The notes under the pieces are model-generated. The model had not been told where the DNA came from. It did not search any database and saw only the letters and a list, made by a program, of their open reading frames with translations. From positions 103,912,501 through 103,976,500 of the forward strand of contig CM032230.1 of NCBI GenBank assembly GCA_019009955.1: a stretch of 64,000 bases of DNA. The letters run 5' to 3'. The stretch comes from Riptortus pedestris. Taxonomy: Eukaryota > Arthropoda > Insecta > Hemiptera > Alydidae. A program made the translations under genes and the position numbers. Numbering within the stretch: the stretch's first letter is position 1; each line of letters opens with the position of its first letter. This document shows, piece by piece, positions 22,778 to 34,370 of this stretch.

Positions 22778-24287
22778 TTTCTTCCGTCGCGGAACTGTAA
22801 TTCGACTTTCGGCCATTTCCAGTCTTGCAAGGATGTTTATTGCATCAAGGATTTTATGTGGCAAATAGCTCAGTTTTCACACAACCTGCGTGTTGGATTT
22901 GCGTTTATCTTGGGAAACGTGCCTTATCCTTTTTGGAGCCTTTAGTATCTATTTCAAGATGATTAGCCCCGCAATGAAAACATTAGATAAAAAGAAAGAG
23001 AATGCAATACCACTCTGAATGCTAATGACGTAGCGAAAGGGTTGTTGCTTCCCATCCCCTCGGTAGTTAAATTTTATTAAGTATCCCCCCCTCCATCCCT
23101 TATTGCCATTCAAGTGGCGCCCTCCCGCGAAGGTTCTCCGTGGTAACCCTGCTTGACCCCGCCTCCGATATTAGGGCATATATCAAGGAGGCAGCGCTCC
23201 GACAGAGATATCGGCTTCCATTAGTTTTTGCCACCGTCTCATGCGTGATCGTGATGGAAATCTCCAGGCCCGGGGCTGCAGCTGCCGAATCCTCTGCCAT
23301 ATCTCTCCCCGCTCCTCTGATCGCCCTTCTGAATTATGCAAACACTGTCTCCAGACTTTTTTCTCTTTGTCACGTGAGTTTCCTCCACTCTTTCCTTCCT
23401 TATCCAAACTGTAAATCCTTCCTTCCGGAGATATATTATTTGTATGACCGGCGGGCAAAATATTGTTTTATTTTTATTTGTTTTATAATAACTAATTGGA
23501 AATGTCATCACATGAACTTATTTATGTCTTTAGTGTCTGTGAGGAATACTATGCTATATCCTAGCATGTTGCACATATTTTTCAATAGGTTAACAACCTG
23601 AAGAGATATCTACAATAATGTAAGAATAGTTCTTTGGGTGTCACTGTCTGTGTTGTTCTTTTCCATATGAAGTTCCTCTGACTTTTGGTACATTTGAAGA
23701 ATAGGTTCAGTCACCACTTCAAATACTGCATGAATTGACTTATTATATATAGATTTATATTTTACTTTTGGACATGAATCTGTTTAGCGTACCATATTCC
23801 CTCGAAGTGCCTTAACCATCAGCCTTTCTTAATGGCACAGAAGATCATCTACATATCTTCCATCATTATGATAACTGTCTCTCTTATTGGAGAGCACACA
23901 GGATTCTATTCGTGCCATATATACTGCTATCTTAAAAACCATGGTGTCATCCATACAGCTCTACTTGTCCGGGTTTACTTTTAATGAACCATCTGTCCTG
24001 CTTTAAGGCAAGTAACTTATTTCCAAAATTCTGTCGACTGGTTACATGGATGAATCTTGAAGCTCGTTAATCGTACAGCTTAGTCACTCCTGGCCCTGCA
24101 ACAATGCCTTTTATTCCAAGATATTGTCCTCTGCGCTACTACTATTTCCGTCCCTAATTATTTATACATATAATACTTTTGTATTGTCTGAGATCTAGTG
24201 AGTGGCTTGCTTGTAGGACTTTGACTCTCCTATGTCCTCTCCAAAGTCAATCCCTCTGCTAGTGGCTGTCCTACTTGTTCTCTAAGA
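22778..24287. other. Unassigned, with GC-rich island 23100-23400
   Basis: About 23100-23400 is the most GC-rich non-repeat stretch in the window (CAGGCCCGGGGCTGCAGCTG, CATATCTCTCCCCGCTCC), ending in TCACGTGAGTTTCC, which could be a splice donor. Overlapping open frames occur on both strands (plus 23140-23601; minus 23100-23300, 23183-23458). None shows a known domain. Candidate exon or conserved non-coding element. Confidence 0.3.
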
Positions 24288-24830
24288 CAGGAATGGACAA
24301 CCTTTGACATGTTGTGGGCCAAACTTTTGTGTGCAAATACATTCGCGGGCCACATTTAGTGCATTTTAAAGTAGAGTTGATAAATTGTAACGATAGATAT
24401 CAGGCATGAAATTAAACGACAATGTAATTATAATACAATTTATTAAAATAACAAAATGAAATGAAGAAAAAAAAAAGGTAGAACATTATAATTAAATTGT
24501 AAAATTTAGAATTATTACAAACAACGAAAGTTAAATAGCGACTCCGAAATCAATGAGACACGTGAGCTTGAATTTGGGAGACTAATACATCGATCTTTGG
24601 ATTAGTTCCACTGATAGAAAGACGTAAAGAATTTTCCTAATTATCATCAGTCAGCCTTTTTCGATGTTTTGATTTATTGACATTCATCAATGAAAAGAAC
24701 TGTTCGCATTTCAAAGTACATACCAAACGCACAAATCCCTCCTCCTCATCCTTATTTGGAGTAAATAGTGTCATTTTTGTTTAATTGGGTCTTTCAAAAT
24801 GTCTCGCGGTCCGGTGGTTGCCACGTATGC
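24288..24830 (-). mobile_element. hAT transposon 3' end
   Basis: GACAGGAATGGACAACC at 24286 resembles the hAT terminal repeat type CAGGGGTGGCCAACC, followed by GTGGGCCAAAC and GCGGGCCACATTTAG, which is typical subterminal sequence. The minus-strand coding relic at 24551-24745 ends toward this terminus. The other end and the 8-bp target duplication were not found. Confidence 0.55.
24551..24745 (-). pseudogene. hAT transposase, C-terminal dimerisation region
   Basis: The minus strand reads GFVRLVCTLKCEQFFSLMN, then VNKSKHRKRLTDDN, an in-frame stop, then ENSLRLSISGTNPKIDVLVS and a final stop. C-E-Q-x-F-S-x-M followed by K-S-x-x-R-x-R-L-T-D is the hallmark of the hAT C-terminal dimerisation domain, closest in style to the GTF2IRD2/SCAND3-like group. 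One premature stop replaces the residue after LTDDN. The DDE domain and zinc finger are absent, so this is a dead relic. Confidence 0.7.
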
Positions 24831-25907
24831 TTCAAACATTCATATTGCGGTTAAACGCACATTGTGTATTATCGAAATTACATTACCAAGTAACGTTTAA
24901 TAGTAATAGGTAGCACATAGTCGTCTCAATAACGTCAACATATCGGAGGATATAAGATAATATATACCAGAATTTATGAGTTTGATTCCCCCAAAACTTC
25001 CGCTGTCACACGCTGTGGAAATTAAGCAGAAATTAAATAGACAACTTCTCGTATGTGCACATTTGACGAAAACCAAAAACGGAACGAATTATTGCGACTT
25101 TTCATTTTGTGCCTTAGAACCCCTACAGAAGCCTTAGTACCCCGTAATGAGCCACGTCTTTGGAGACGACTCATTCCAGGTCCTCATTGGTTAACGGGGT
25201 TTGTACTTCGAATTCATCATTCGTTATTTAAAACTCGGGCTGCTCAAATTTGTATGGTCTACAGTGGCAACCTAAATATGGAATATTTATGTTTGTATAT
25301 ACACCTGCATATATTTCTAGTTGAATATACATTTTCTGGCTTATCCTCCTGAAAGGGAATGTGTCGCGTGTCATCGGAGCTAGAGAGGGACTCTCAACGA
25401 AAGTGAGGTATGAAGTTTCATTCAAGGAGAGGAAACACTACACCAGGGCAACTATAGAGTAAAGCTCCAGAGGGTTTGCAACGTCACGTTTCTCTTTCTC
25501 CGTCTGCGCTCCTTTCTCTTTGAGCTATGTCCTATCTGAGGCATTTATTTCATTAAGAACGTTTGTAACAATCTCTATCCCCTCAAAACACTAAAAATAA
25601 TATGTTATTTAAACTCCAAACATTGTTGCTTAAATATGAAAGTATTTCTTTAAACCTCCGCTAATTTCCCAGTGTATTTATGAATTTAAATATTTAAGAA
25701 ATTGCTAATAATAATGTAACCCATACTGTTTTATATTTTTAAGAGTGAAAAACGATTAAATTTTAATAGTTTGGTATTATTGGACTTGGTTGAACTTGCA
25801 ATCCTGAGGTGGCTAAAAGCCAAATCTTGAGTATATTTGTTATGATTTTTCTGTAGCTCTAATAAGTACGGACCATTTTATATTCCACTTGGCTCTGCGT
25901 ACATTTT
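24831..25907. other. Unassigned, with GC-balanced island
   Basis: A 99-codon plus-strand frame (25053-25352) begins with a basic segment (RTPTEALVPRNEPRLWRRLI) but shows no known domain. About 25100-25500 is low-repeat and GC-balanced compared with the flanks. Not enough for a gene call. Confidence 0.3.
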
Positions 25908-26037
25908 AGCAGGTTTCTCTTAAGTGAAATCAGTTATTGAGGTTATACTCATGACTCGATTTTCTAACAGTTTCTTCAAATGTCCTTCGATCTTACCCGG
26001 AGAAGACGAAAATGTGTTCCGTTCAAAAATATATATA

Positions 26038-26076
<39 letters not shown>

Positions 26077-28645
26077 GTAACCTCTGTCTGTACATTGAAT
26101 TTTTTTGCGAAATTTCACGATAACTTTTCGTTTCACATGTCATAGACACCATAACTGCATTTTGTTTTCTTTCGTGTATGTTTGTTTGTTTGTTTGTTTG
26201 TTTGTTTGTTTGTTTGTTTGTTTGTTTGTTACCTTTTCACGCATAAACGGCTGAACCGAATTTTATGAAACTTGGTATGTATATTACTACTAGCCCAACT
26301 TAGACTTTAGGCTATATTAATATTCTCTAAGACGAACAGGAGTGGGGGTTATAAGGGAGACCTGAAATTAAAAAATAGCGATATTTCGATTCCTATTGGG
26401 TTTTCGGCAAATATGCACAAACAATAGTTGTTTATTTTGAAATTTAGAGAAACTTTTGTTATATGCACTTTTGCCGTATACGGAAGTTTAAATGAGTTAT
26501 ACGCTAAAAGCTATAGCGGGAGTCCACAATTTTATTTGGGACAAAAGACTCAACCGAACTAAACCAAACTCGGTATGTGAATTAGCACTAACGCCTTCCT
26601 TATAATAAGCTATACTAACTTTTCTAGGGACGTGCAGGAGTGGGGGTTATAAGGGAGGCCTGAAATTGATAATTGTGATATTTCATTTCCTATTGCATTT
26701 ACGGCAAATATGCACTTAACCAAAGTTGTTTATTTTGCTATTTAGAGAAACTTTTGTTATATGCACTTTTGCCGTATACGGAAGTATAAATGAGTTATAC
26801 GCTAAAAACTATAGCGGGAGTCCACAATTTTATTTGGCACCAAAGACTCAACCGAATTAAACCAAACTCGGTATCTGAATTATTACTAACGCCTTCATTA
26901 TAATAAGCTATACTAACATTTCTTGGGACGGGCAGGAGTGGGGGTTATAAGGAAGGCCTGAAATTAATAATAGTGATATTTCGTTTCCTATTGCATTTTC
27001 GGTAAATATGCACATAACAAAAGTTGTTTATTTTGTTATTTAGAGAAACTTTTTTATATACACTATCATCGTATACCGAAGTATAAAGGCGTTATATGCT
27101 GAAAATTATAGCGGGAGACAACAATTTTATTTGGCACAAAAGACTCAACCGAACTAAATAAAACACTCAGTATGTATATTAAAACTAACGCCTTCCTTAT
27201 AATAAGTCATACTAACATTTTTAGGGACGGGCAGCAGTGGGGGTTATAAGGAAGGCCTGAAATTAATAATAATGATTTCCTATTGGGGTTTCGGCAAATA
27301 TGCACATAACAAAAGTTGTTTATTTTGTTATTTAGAAAAATTTGCTCAACACTTCATTTCAATATGAACTACCAGGTACCTCTCCTGAAAAAATTTATTC
27401 AAATGTATGTCAATATTTTCTCCTTATTAATTCAAATCTATGCATAATGCACAGGAGACGGGAAATATGACAATATGCAGGACAGTGAAGTCTTACATAA
27501 AAAAATAATTTTATTATTAACAAATGCCAACAACGGGTATTAACCCTAAACACTGGAACGGGTAAATGTCAAAATATTGTGCAAAGTAAAGCCTTGCCAA
27601 AAATATACTTTCACCATTCAGCCTCAAATGAATAATAAAATAATAATACATAGAATCAATATTTTAAGGAAAACTATGGTGATACTGGAGCGGAAGGAGG
27701 TCGGACCCTAAACAGTTAATTGAGTTAATTAATTTCCTGTTAAATGCTTTCATTACTGGAAATGATTTCCACTGAGCTCTACTATTACGAATATAATCTA
27801 ATGTACAAAACTATGTTTAAACTATATGTGCTCGGATTGGTTTTTGACAGGAAATAAGTTTCATTATAGAGGATATTTAATTGTAATAAATTCTATCCAC
27901 GATTATGGTTTGAAGTATTCAAAAATGTGAGTTGGAAAAGTGGAGAGGGATAGATTAGGAACACATTTTTATTTATTCTTCAAAATTAATATTTCTCATC
28001 TATACGTCGCCTGCCTGACCCTCACGGGAAAACAATGCGCCCAGACGGGAAGTGTAGTAAACATTGAAGCCTTGCTCAAAAAAAAAAAAAAAATACTATT
28101 ATCATTCAGCCTCAAATGATTTCCCGAGCGAAGCCGGGTACCTTAGCTAGTATATATATATAAGTCTGTTAACGCTCTCAGTAATAGCAATTTTTGTTAG
28201 AGCAAACTTAATATTTAATTTTTTTATGCAAAATGAAAAATCAAGTTCGTTAACGGCAGAAACCGGTCTAGAGGGAGTGGGGAGGGGGTAACTAGAGGGG
28301 AAATTTCGAAAATTTGAAATGTCGCCATTACTATACGCCAGATCAAAGTATTCTACATCACCAATCTTTAAAGTACCTATAAATGTCGTAATTTGCATAT
28401 TTTCTGTATCATGAATATAAATATTTGGATTTTTTTAGTTTTCCTTCTTAAGTGAGCCCCACTCATGCTCTGTCATATCAACATTATGTTGTTATATTAA
28501 TAACTACTGTATTTTAATCTTGTATAACAAATATTATTTTCTACATACCTTTATTATGCGAGATACATGCGTATACAATTCTATATATGCTATACCACCA
28601 CGTAGGAAATCTGCTTAGTTTACGCAGCCCCTACGTGACGGACTT
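25908..28645 (+). mobile_element. Family H, long subtype, with a Helitron in its core
   Basis: The 5' part is 25908-26030 and the 3' part is 28151-28645 (AAGTCTGTTAACGCTCTC to GCCCCTACGTGACGGAC). The (TA)n core is split by a 2.1-kb Helitron. Taken together the H pieces make about 620-650 bp. Confidence 0.85.
26059..28150 (+). mobile_element. Helitron (Lep1-like end) with 298-bp tandem units
   Basis: The left end lies in (TA)n just before AAAATTGTAACCTCTGTCTG. The exact start is unclear. The right end has the hairpin CCCGAGCGAAGCCGGG, then TACCTTAGCTAG, stopping at CTAG before T, as expected for A|T insertion of Helitrons. Inside, a (GTTT)n tract (26183-26230) precedes tandem units of about 298 bp: the marker AGTGGGGGTTATAAGG recurs at 26341, 26639, 26937 and 27236. 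No Rep/helicase frame exists, so it is non-autonomous. Confidence 0.75.
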
Positions 28646-28774
28646 TTATTGAATTTATACCCCATATGTTGGAATGTTGTTAAAGTGAGTCGTTGCAGAA
28701 GCGTTTGTCTTATACTCTGTAAAAAACTGTAATCCGTAAAACGAAAAAAAAAATGGTAATAATTATCGTTTAAA

Positions 28775-28860
28775 CTTCTATGATCGAAGGATATTTTAAG
28801 ACATTTTCGAAAATCACGTCATGTGTACGCCTCAGTAGCCGACTTCCCTCATGGGAAAAT
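28775..28860 (-). mobile_element. Family H 5'-terminal scrap
   Basis: TGATCGAAGGATATTTTAAG, TTTTCGAAAATCACGTCATG and GACTTCCCTCATGGGAAA follow the last 90 bases of a minus-strand H copy. Old and diverged. Confidence 0.55.
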
Positions 28861-29535
28861 AATATCATTTTGTATTTATTTTTAGCTTATAGTCCAATCA
28901 ACATCACAAAATCTAAAAAATATTGTATTTTAGTATAAAAATACTGTCTTTGGAATTGTAAGAGAAATTCATAATCTAGATCCGAATTTACTACGCTTGC
29001 TTCTATTGACTAGTTGAAAATAAATTCTTAAAAGAAAAGTTCCCAAATTAAAAAAAAAAAAAGTTCAAGAAATGGGAATCTACTAGTTGGGGTTGTGAGC
29101 AAAGCCTAGCTTGTGTTAAACCAACTGGAATGGAGGGGACCATGAGCGTGGAGAGAAATAGAGAAGCAGGATAGTAAGGTGCAATAAAGAAGACTGGCTT
29201 TAGAAGCGAAGAAAGGCTCTACTAACCTGAAATAAGCACCCAATATCTACCCAACATTCCCTTTTTATATTTCAAGAATAAAGAATTACAGGAGAGAAAT
29301 TAAACGGCATTGAGACAAACATTTTTTTTTTTTTTTTTTTTTTTTTATTTGTTTGCTCAAATTCGGATGTATCAAGTTACTAAAGCGTGTCAATTGATAA
29401 TAAATAACCAGCCCTTAGTTCGATTCGAATAGCATTTAGATTCTTGGCAAACATTTTATTTTTTAACATCCGCTGTTGATTACGAGTATTATTAAATTTG
29501 TATTGTCCGTTGTTTATTATTAAATTTTATTTATA
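28861..29535. other. Unassigned, with a T run
   Basis: AT-rich, with a T run at about 29322-29346. GC-balanced patch at 29085-29220 without a recognisable feature. Confidence 0.35.
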
Positions 29536-29580
29536 CTACTATGGGACGGGTTATCAACAGGTCAACACCCTTACCTAGAT
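29536..29580 (-). mobile_element. SINE family S, scrap
   Basis: TGGGACGGGTTATCAACAGG and ACACCCTTACCTAGAT match part of the SINE body on the minus strand. Confidence 0.35.
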
Positions 29581-29595
29581 ATATTAAATCTCACC

Positions 29596-29606
29596 CTCCC
29601 TCTCTC

Positions 29607-29696
<90 letters not shown>

Positions 29697-29745
29697 CCTC
29701 TCTCTCTCCCTCCCTCCCTCTCTCTCTCTCTCTCTCTCCCCCCCC

Positions 29746-29777
<32 letters not shown>

Positions 29778-29828
29778 GCTCTCCAAGTCCGTGACTCGCG
29801 TTTCTCTCTCTCTCTCTCTCTCTCTCTC

Positions 29829-29878
<50 letters not shown>
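29596..29878. repeat. (CT)n microsatellite, about 280 bp
   Basis: Long polypyrimidine tract with short interruptions (CCCTCCCTCC, seven Cs at about 29739, a unique island AAGTCCGTGACTCGCG near 29785). Repetitive peptides seen in all frames here are artefacts. Confidence 0.97.
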
Positions 29879-29879
<1 letters not shown>

Positions 29880-30046
29880 TTATCTCTTTCTCAGTAGTAC
29901 TTTTCAAGTACCTTGACAATGAGATTTAGAAATATCTTGAAGTTATCCAAAATTGACTCCAGCTGAGTATTAATAAACCACACAGCTCCACAAGGCAAAT
30001 CTCAGCTGGTGTAGCCGAAGGAGCTATTCTAAGTCCACTACTTTCA

Positions 30047-30168
30047 TCAGATTTCCCTTGTGGGAAATCAGCTATCGAGGTTGTACTCATGATGGGATTT
30101 TCAGAAAAAATTTTCAAATGTCCATCTATCCTACCTGGTGACGAAAATGAGGTCCGTTAAAAATGTTA

Positions 30169-30233
<65 letters not shown>

Positions 30234-30600
30234 GTCTGTTAATTCTTGCCTGATCGATACCAAACTCGATATTTAAACGTTTTATGTAAAAATCAAGAAC
30301 AAGTTCGTTAACGGGGATAGTTAAATAGGACCAGTGGGGGTTTCGAAAATTAGTATAAATCAGTCTTATTGCAAATGTGATGTTCTATAAATGTTTTTGT
30401 ATTCGTAGTTTCATAATCTTGATTATTAACCGAGATATTTGCATTTTTTAGTTTTAGGCCTTAAGAAAACCGCCCCTCTCATGTCATATTAACAATAAGC
30501 TGCTGTATTGTGAAACCCATTATTTATATCCTAAATACCAAATTTCGTTCTCATTGAACTTCTAAGATAAATGCAAATACGAAATAGGTGACTTCCAAGC
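30047..30600 (+). mobile_element. Family H, long subtype, 3' end missing
   Basis: 5' tip CAGATTTCCCTTGTGGGAAA, core (GT)n(TA)n at 30168-30231, long-subtype blocks, then loss of the terminal hairpin after GAAATAGGTGACTTCC. CCCCCTGTTTAGTTGCG may be a scrambled 3' end. Confidence 0.75.
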
Positions 30601-31924
30601 CCCCTGTTTAGTTGCGTCAATTACCTCTTTGGTTGGATTCTTAAACAGCGTTTAAAAACTAAAAAAAAACTAAATTTTCCAGATTTCGACTAATATACAT
30701 GATTCGTCAGAACTTTTCAATCCACCTTCAACTATTAAGTAAATCACTCTCATCTTCTGAAGTCTAGTGGCACGCCGAAAGTTTCAGCGACTTCACAGAT
30801 TATATCAAAATGTTCTTGACTTATAACCATTTTTTTTTTTATTATGAGAAATACTGCCTACTGGACCAAATAAATTCTTCTTAAATACTAGTAAAATTGT
30901 TTGGTGTACTAATATTCTCCTGCTTAGTTATACAAGAATTAGACAAGATCCCTCCTCCCTCTAAAATTAACTGTGAGGGTTGCACGAAAAAGGTTAATAC
31001 ATTTTTTTTAATGTTGGGTCATAAATATTTTAACCTACGTGCTAAACTAAATACACTGCTCTAAAATAATGTTTAAATATTTGTCCATTTTTCAATATAG
31101 TATAAGTTCATCAAACTTTTTAGTAGGGTATTATAAAGTATGTATAAAGTCTAAAGAAAAACTGTCAATACGAGCCATAAAATTTTAAAAAAGAATGAAG
31201 CCATAAAAAAGAGGATGAGAGAAGTTAGAGTTGGGTGGGTAATTTGTCTATAGTTTAGGGAGTACTCTTTACAACTCCTTTTGGTAAAAGTTGCTTCTGA
31301 ATGTTTTAGATGGCCCGGCCGAGTGAAATTCGAGGCTAAAAGTCTCTCGTATTCGGATGACATAAATTCACTGCCGCCTTTGCCCCCTTTTTTTTTCCTT
31401 CAAGAGTAAATTAACTTAATCGAGTGTTCGTTTTTAAAGTGCCCCCGGCAATGGCGAGGAAATGATATGTTGCGGTAACCCCCCCCCCCTCCTCTTTCCG
31501 AACCGAAGCCCTTAAAATCTATTCTGCCATTTCTGAAAGAATTTTTTTTCCAGGGGAGCTGTTCTGTTTCTCTCTCTCACTCGAGGGCGATTTCTCAAAA
31601 AATGAATGGACTCGTTCCTTGTTTGTGTCAATGCATCACACGTCAATTGGACGTCTAGTCAGTCCTTATATTCTCTGAATCTATATCTTTTTCTACGCTC
31701 CAAATAGTTTGTAGGGACTTGAGAAAAACATCTTTCTTCATCCCACTCGTAGTTGTCTGTATCAAAACACATTAATTCTATTGTAGAAAGTATAATACTA
31801 TTTTTCACTCTGCTACAATAATATGGCTCCATTGTATTATTGCTACCAATAAAAATTTTTTGAACAACTACTTCGAGAAATAATGATTGAGTCGCCTCGT
31901 CGACAAACGTTCATCTGTAACTAA
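30601..31924. other. Unassigned, with low-repeat islands
   Basis: About 31210-31650 holds GC-balanced patches (ATGGCCCGGCCGAGTGAAAT, CCCCCGGCAATGGCGAGG, CTCGAGGGCGATTTCTC) interleaved with T runs. It looks like single-copy DNA and could be regulatory. No exon is convincing. Confidence 0.3.
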
Positions 31925-32015
31925 GTTCAACAGAAGGATAACAAGGTCAAAACACTTAATACTTCTTTTATTGACTGCAGAGTACTTTCGTGGCGAACCG
32001 CCCCAGTGCTCTGTG
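31925..32015 (+). pseudogene. Repeat family X coding scrap
   Basis: The plus strand reads VQQKDNKVKTLNTSFI then RVLSWRTAPVL, matching the minus-strand peptide of the insert at 891-1064 (HHQRKDQKVK, NASFIKDKVLSGRTVPSSVL) with substitutions. Protein-level conservation with little else around it suggests an old fragment of a coding mobile element I do not recognise. Confidence 0.45.
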
Positions 32016-32106
32016 ACAAAACATATACATTTATGGAACAACATGCAATACAAATAAACAATATAAGCCAATTAAAAGGTAAAGTCGACGTATTAAAAAG
32101 TTTAAA

Positions 32107-32541
32107 AAAATCCGTCACGCAGGGGCTGCGTAAACTAAGCAGATTTCCCACGTGAATTTATACAATATAGAAATCTCCATACGAGATCGGAATAGTTACG
32201 GAAATGGCCGAACTAGTTTTTGGCGGGAAACTGACTCATCCGTTATCCGCCCACATTTAATAAAAATGCCAATATCTTGGTTAATGTTCAAGATAGAGAA
32301 TAATTGTATAGATCAATATTTATAGTAAATTTAATTTGCAATAAGATTGGTTCTATACACTTTTTTGATCCGAAGCATGGTAACTGAGATATTTTGAATT
32401 TTTGAAAATCCCGCCTCTAACCCCCCCTCCCACTGGTCCGATTTCAGCCATTAACGAAACTGATCTGTCTTTTCGCATAAAACGTTTAATTATCGAGTTT
32501 GGTAACGATCAAACAAAAATTGCGACCGCTAGAGCGTTAAC

Positions 32542-32607
<66 letters not shown>

Positions 32608-32716
32608 GAACGGACCTCATTTTCGTCATCTCCTGGGTAGGATCGATGGACATTTGAAGAAATTTTTAGACAAATCGCGTCATGAGTACGACCACAATAA
32701 CTGATTTCCCTTAAGG
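32107..32716 (-). mobile_element. Family H, short subtype, 5' tip cut
   Basis: Minus copy with an intact 3' end and a (TA)n core at 32543-32602. It stops in the terminal palindrome (CTGATTTCCCTTAAGG), where family X sequence begins, so the last 10 or so bases are missing. Confidence 0.85.
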
Positions 32717-32992
32717 AGCACAACAGAGGACGGAACATGCTTGAACACGCCACCCTCACCTCTAATATTAATATTATTGTCATCCAACTTGTCCATCCTG
32801 ATCCAGATCTGTTCTACCAGATCCATTTTCCTCCCTTTGCCTAAATGGTCGAGCACCACGAACTCAACAGAAATAGCTTCGTTGCCTCCATTCAACACGT
32901 GCTTTCTACCTCCTACGCCTGGGTTGAAAGGTGTTTTGACCTTGTTACCCTTCCGTTGATGGTGGACCTCCATCAGCCAGCCCAAATCCCTA
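32717..32992 (-). pseudogene. Repeat family X, longer coding relic
   Basis: Minus-strand open frame of about 90 codons inside this interval. It begins MGWLMEVHHQRKGNKVK, has EFVVLDHLGKGRKMDLVEQ, WIRMDKLDDNNINIRGEGG and ends FKHVPSSVV. Start and end match the peptide of the 891-1064 insert, which lacks the middle 40-50 codons. Pattern E-x-I/W-I-R-x(6-8)-N-x-x-G before a terminal V-P-S-S resembles the tail of GIY-YIG endonucleases of Penelope-like elements, but this is weak. It abuts a broken H copy and may have been inserted there. Confidence 0.4.
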
Positions 32993-33679
32993 CTATTCGA
33001 AGTTCGTTTTGTTCATTATAGGTCCTCACCCTTAGCCAACACTTTGTTGAAAGACATTGAAAATATTCACTTTGCTATTGAGCCGGGGGAAAGCTTGCAG
33101 TACTCTGGAGCACGAGAACTAACTTAAACTCTGATTGAACCCGCAGTACGAAAGCTTGGCAACTCCCAAAAAGGGTGAACGGAAGACCCAAAAGGATTGT
33201 ACATCGTCTTTCTCTAGTCGGGTGTTGAGAGAAATTTAAAACTAATCGAAATAATCAATGGAATGTAAATTTCATAGGAAATTAATTCAGTTAATGGATG
33301 ATTTATCACCCAATAAATAATAAATAATATAATGCAAATGCAAGCAAAGGGGAGAGACAGGCTGAAAGGAAGTAAAGGAGTCGTTCAGTCCATTTACCCA
33401 ACTAAAGGTTCTTACTTCTTCATTTACATTATTCGATTAGGGGGAGACTTCCGGTTGTTGCTTGATAAGCAGTCTTCCATTGATTTGGCGTTTCTAGTCA
33501 AACTTAACATACAAAAATGAAATCATTAAATATTTTCTCTTGTTAATTATAAATTCAATAATGCTGGAAATACCTTTAATACAGCTCATCTAACAAGACA
33601 ATATTCATGTTTTTACTAACTCCTACAGTCAATACTTGATCTTCAGTCAGAAATGAATAAAGTTATAACTACCCATTAG
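32993..33679. other. Unassigned
   Basis: Low-repeat sequence with a GC-balanced start (33060-33220). A 62-codon frame at 33332-33520 has no features of note. Confidence 0.35.
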
Positions 33680-34118
33680 ATGCCAGGACATCATGGAAAA
33701 TATTATGGCTGACAAACATGCAAAATTAGTGATTGAACTTGACATATTACACAGTGATCACATTACAGTACACGATGCCATTAAACTTATTAAAAAAAGG
33801 GGTCAGTGAAAATGGGAAGTGGGATGCCGTCAGACACAAGAAACTTTGTGAAATTTAATACACTATTCGTGAATGGCTGTCAAGTATCAGAACGCTAGAA
33901 GAGAAGAAGTTCTTGCTCGTTTGAGACATGACCATTCATGGATAACAAACCAGCAACTCATAACTAGGACTGAACCACCTTTATGTACACTGTGCAATAC
34001 ACAACTAACTATCAAACACTTACTTTACAGACTGCAGACTAATATCGACATTTCAATCAAATTTAACGCTAAAAGATTGAACCATAGACTTCATGAATTA
34101 GCTTTCTGTTTCGACTAA
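33680..34118 (+). pseudogene. LINE RNase H end plus zinc-finger-like tail
   Basis: The first part reads MPGHHGK and, after a frameshift, NIMADKHAKLVIELD, matching the last RNase H motif (PGHxG...N-x-x-AD-x-x-AK). An open frame at 33873-34118 then gives REEVLARLRHDHSWITNQQL, EPPLCTLCNTQLTIKHLLY. L-R-x-x-H-x-x-x-T followed by C-x2-C-x(6)-H is the conserved tail after RNase H in I/Jockey-group elements. At least two frameshifts or stops separate the pieces. The reverse transcriptase is missing. Confidence 0.65.
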
Positions 34119-34370
34119 AATCTACTGGAGAAAACGTAACCGTGCTTTTACCTACGACTGTAGATATTTAAACATACTTGTACGTAACATTATAACATAC
34201 GATTATTGATGGCTGATTATCGATTATGTCACCCTGAAGGTTGTAAATAGATTTCAGTTTAGAAATGAACAATGAGCTTAAATTGAATTAATTATAGCTA
34301 TTTTTTTAAATTCTCTGACACTCTACCAGCCATTTTTAGTTTACTCAAACTATCTTCTTGCTCCAATTTT
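34119..34370. other. Unassigned 250 bp
   Basis: May be the 3' UTR of the LINE relic before it. AT-rich, ending where an H copy begins. Confidence 0.3.

Noticed and set aside
23640..23900. RYVDDL reverse-transcriptase-like motif on the minus strand near 23850
   Set aside because: Flanking frames have stops and no other reverse transcriptase motif is in register. A chance four-residue match is likely.
29541..29919. Open frames of 70-118 codons with Ser-Leu or Arg-Glu repeats
   Set aside because: They are translations of the (CT)n microsatellite in every frame, not proteins.
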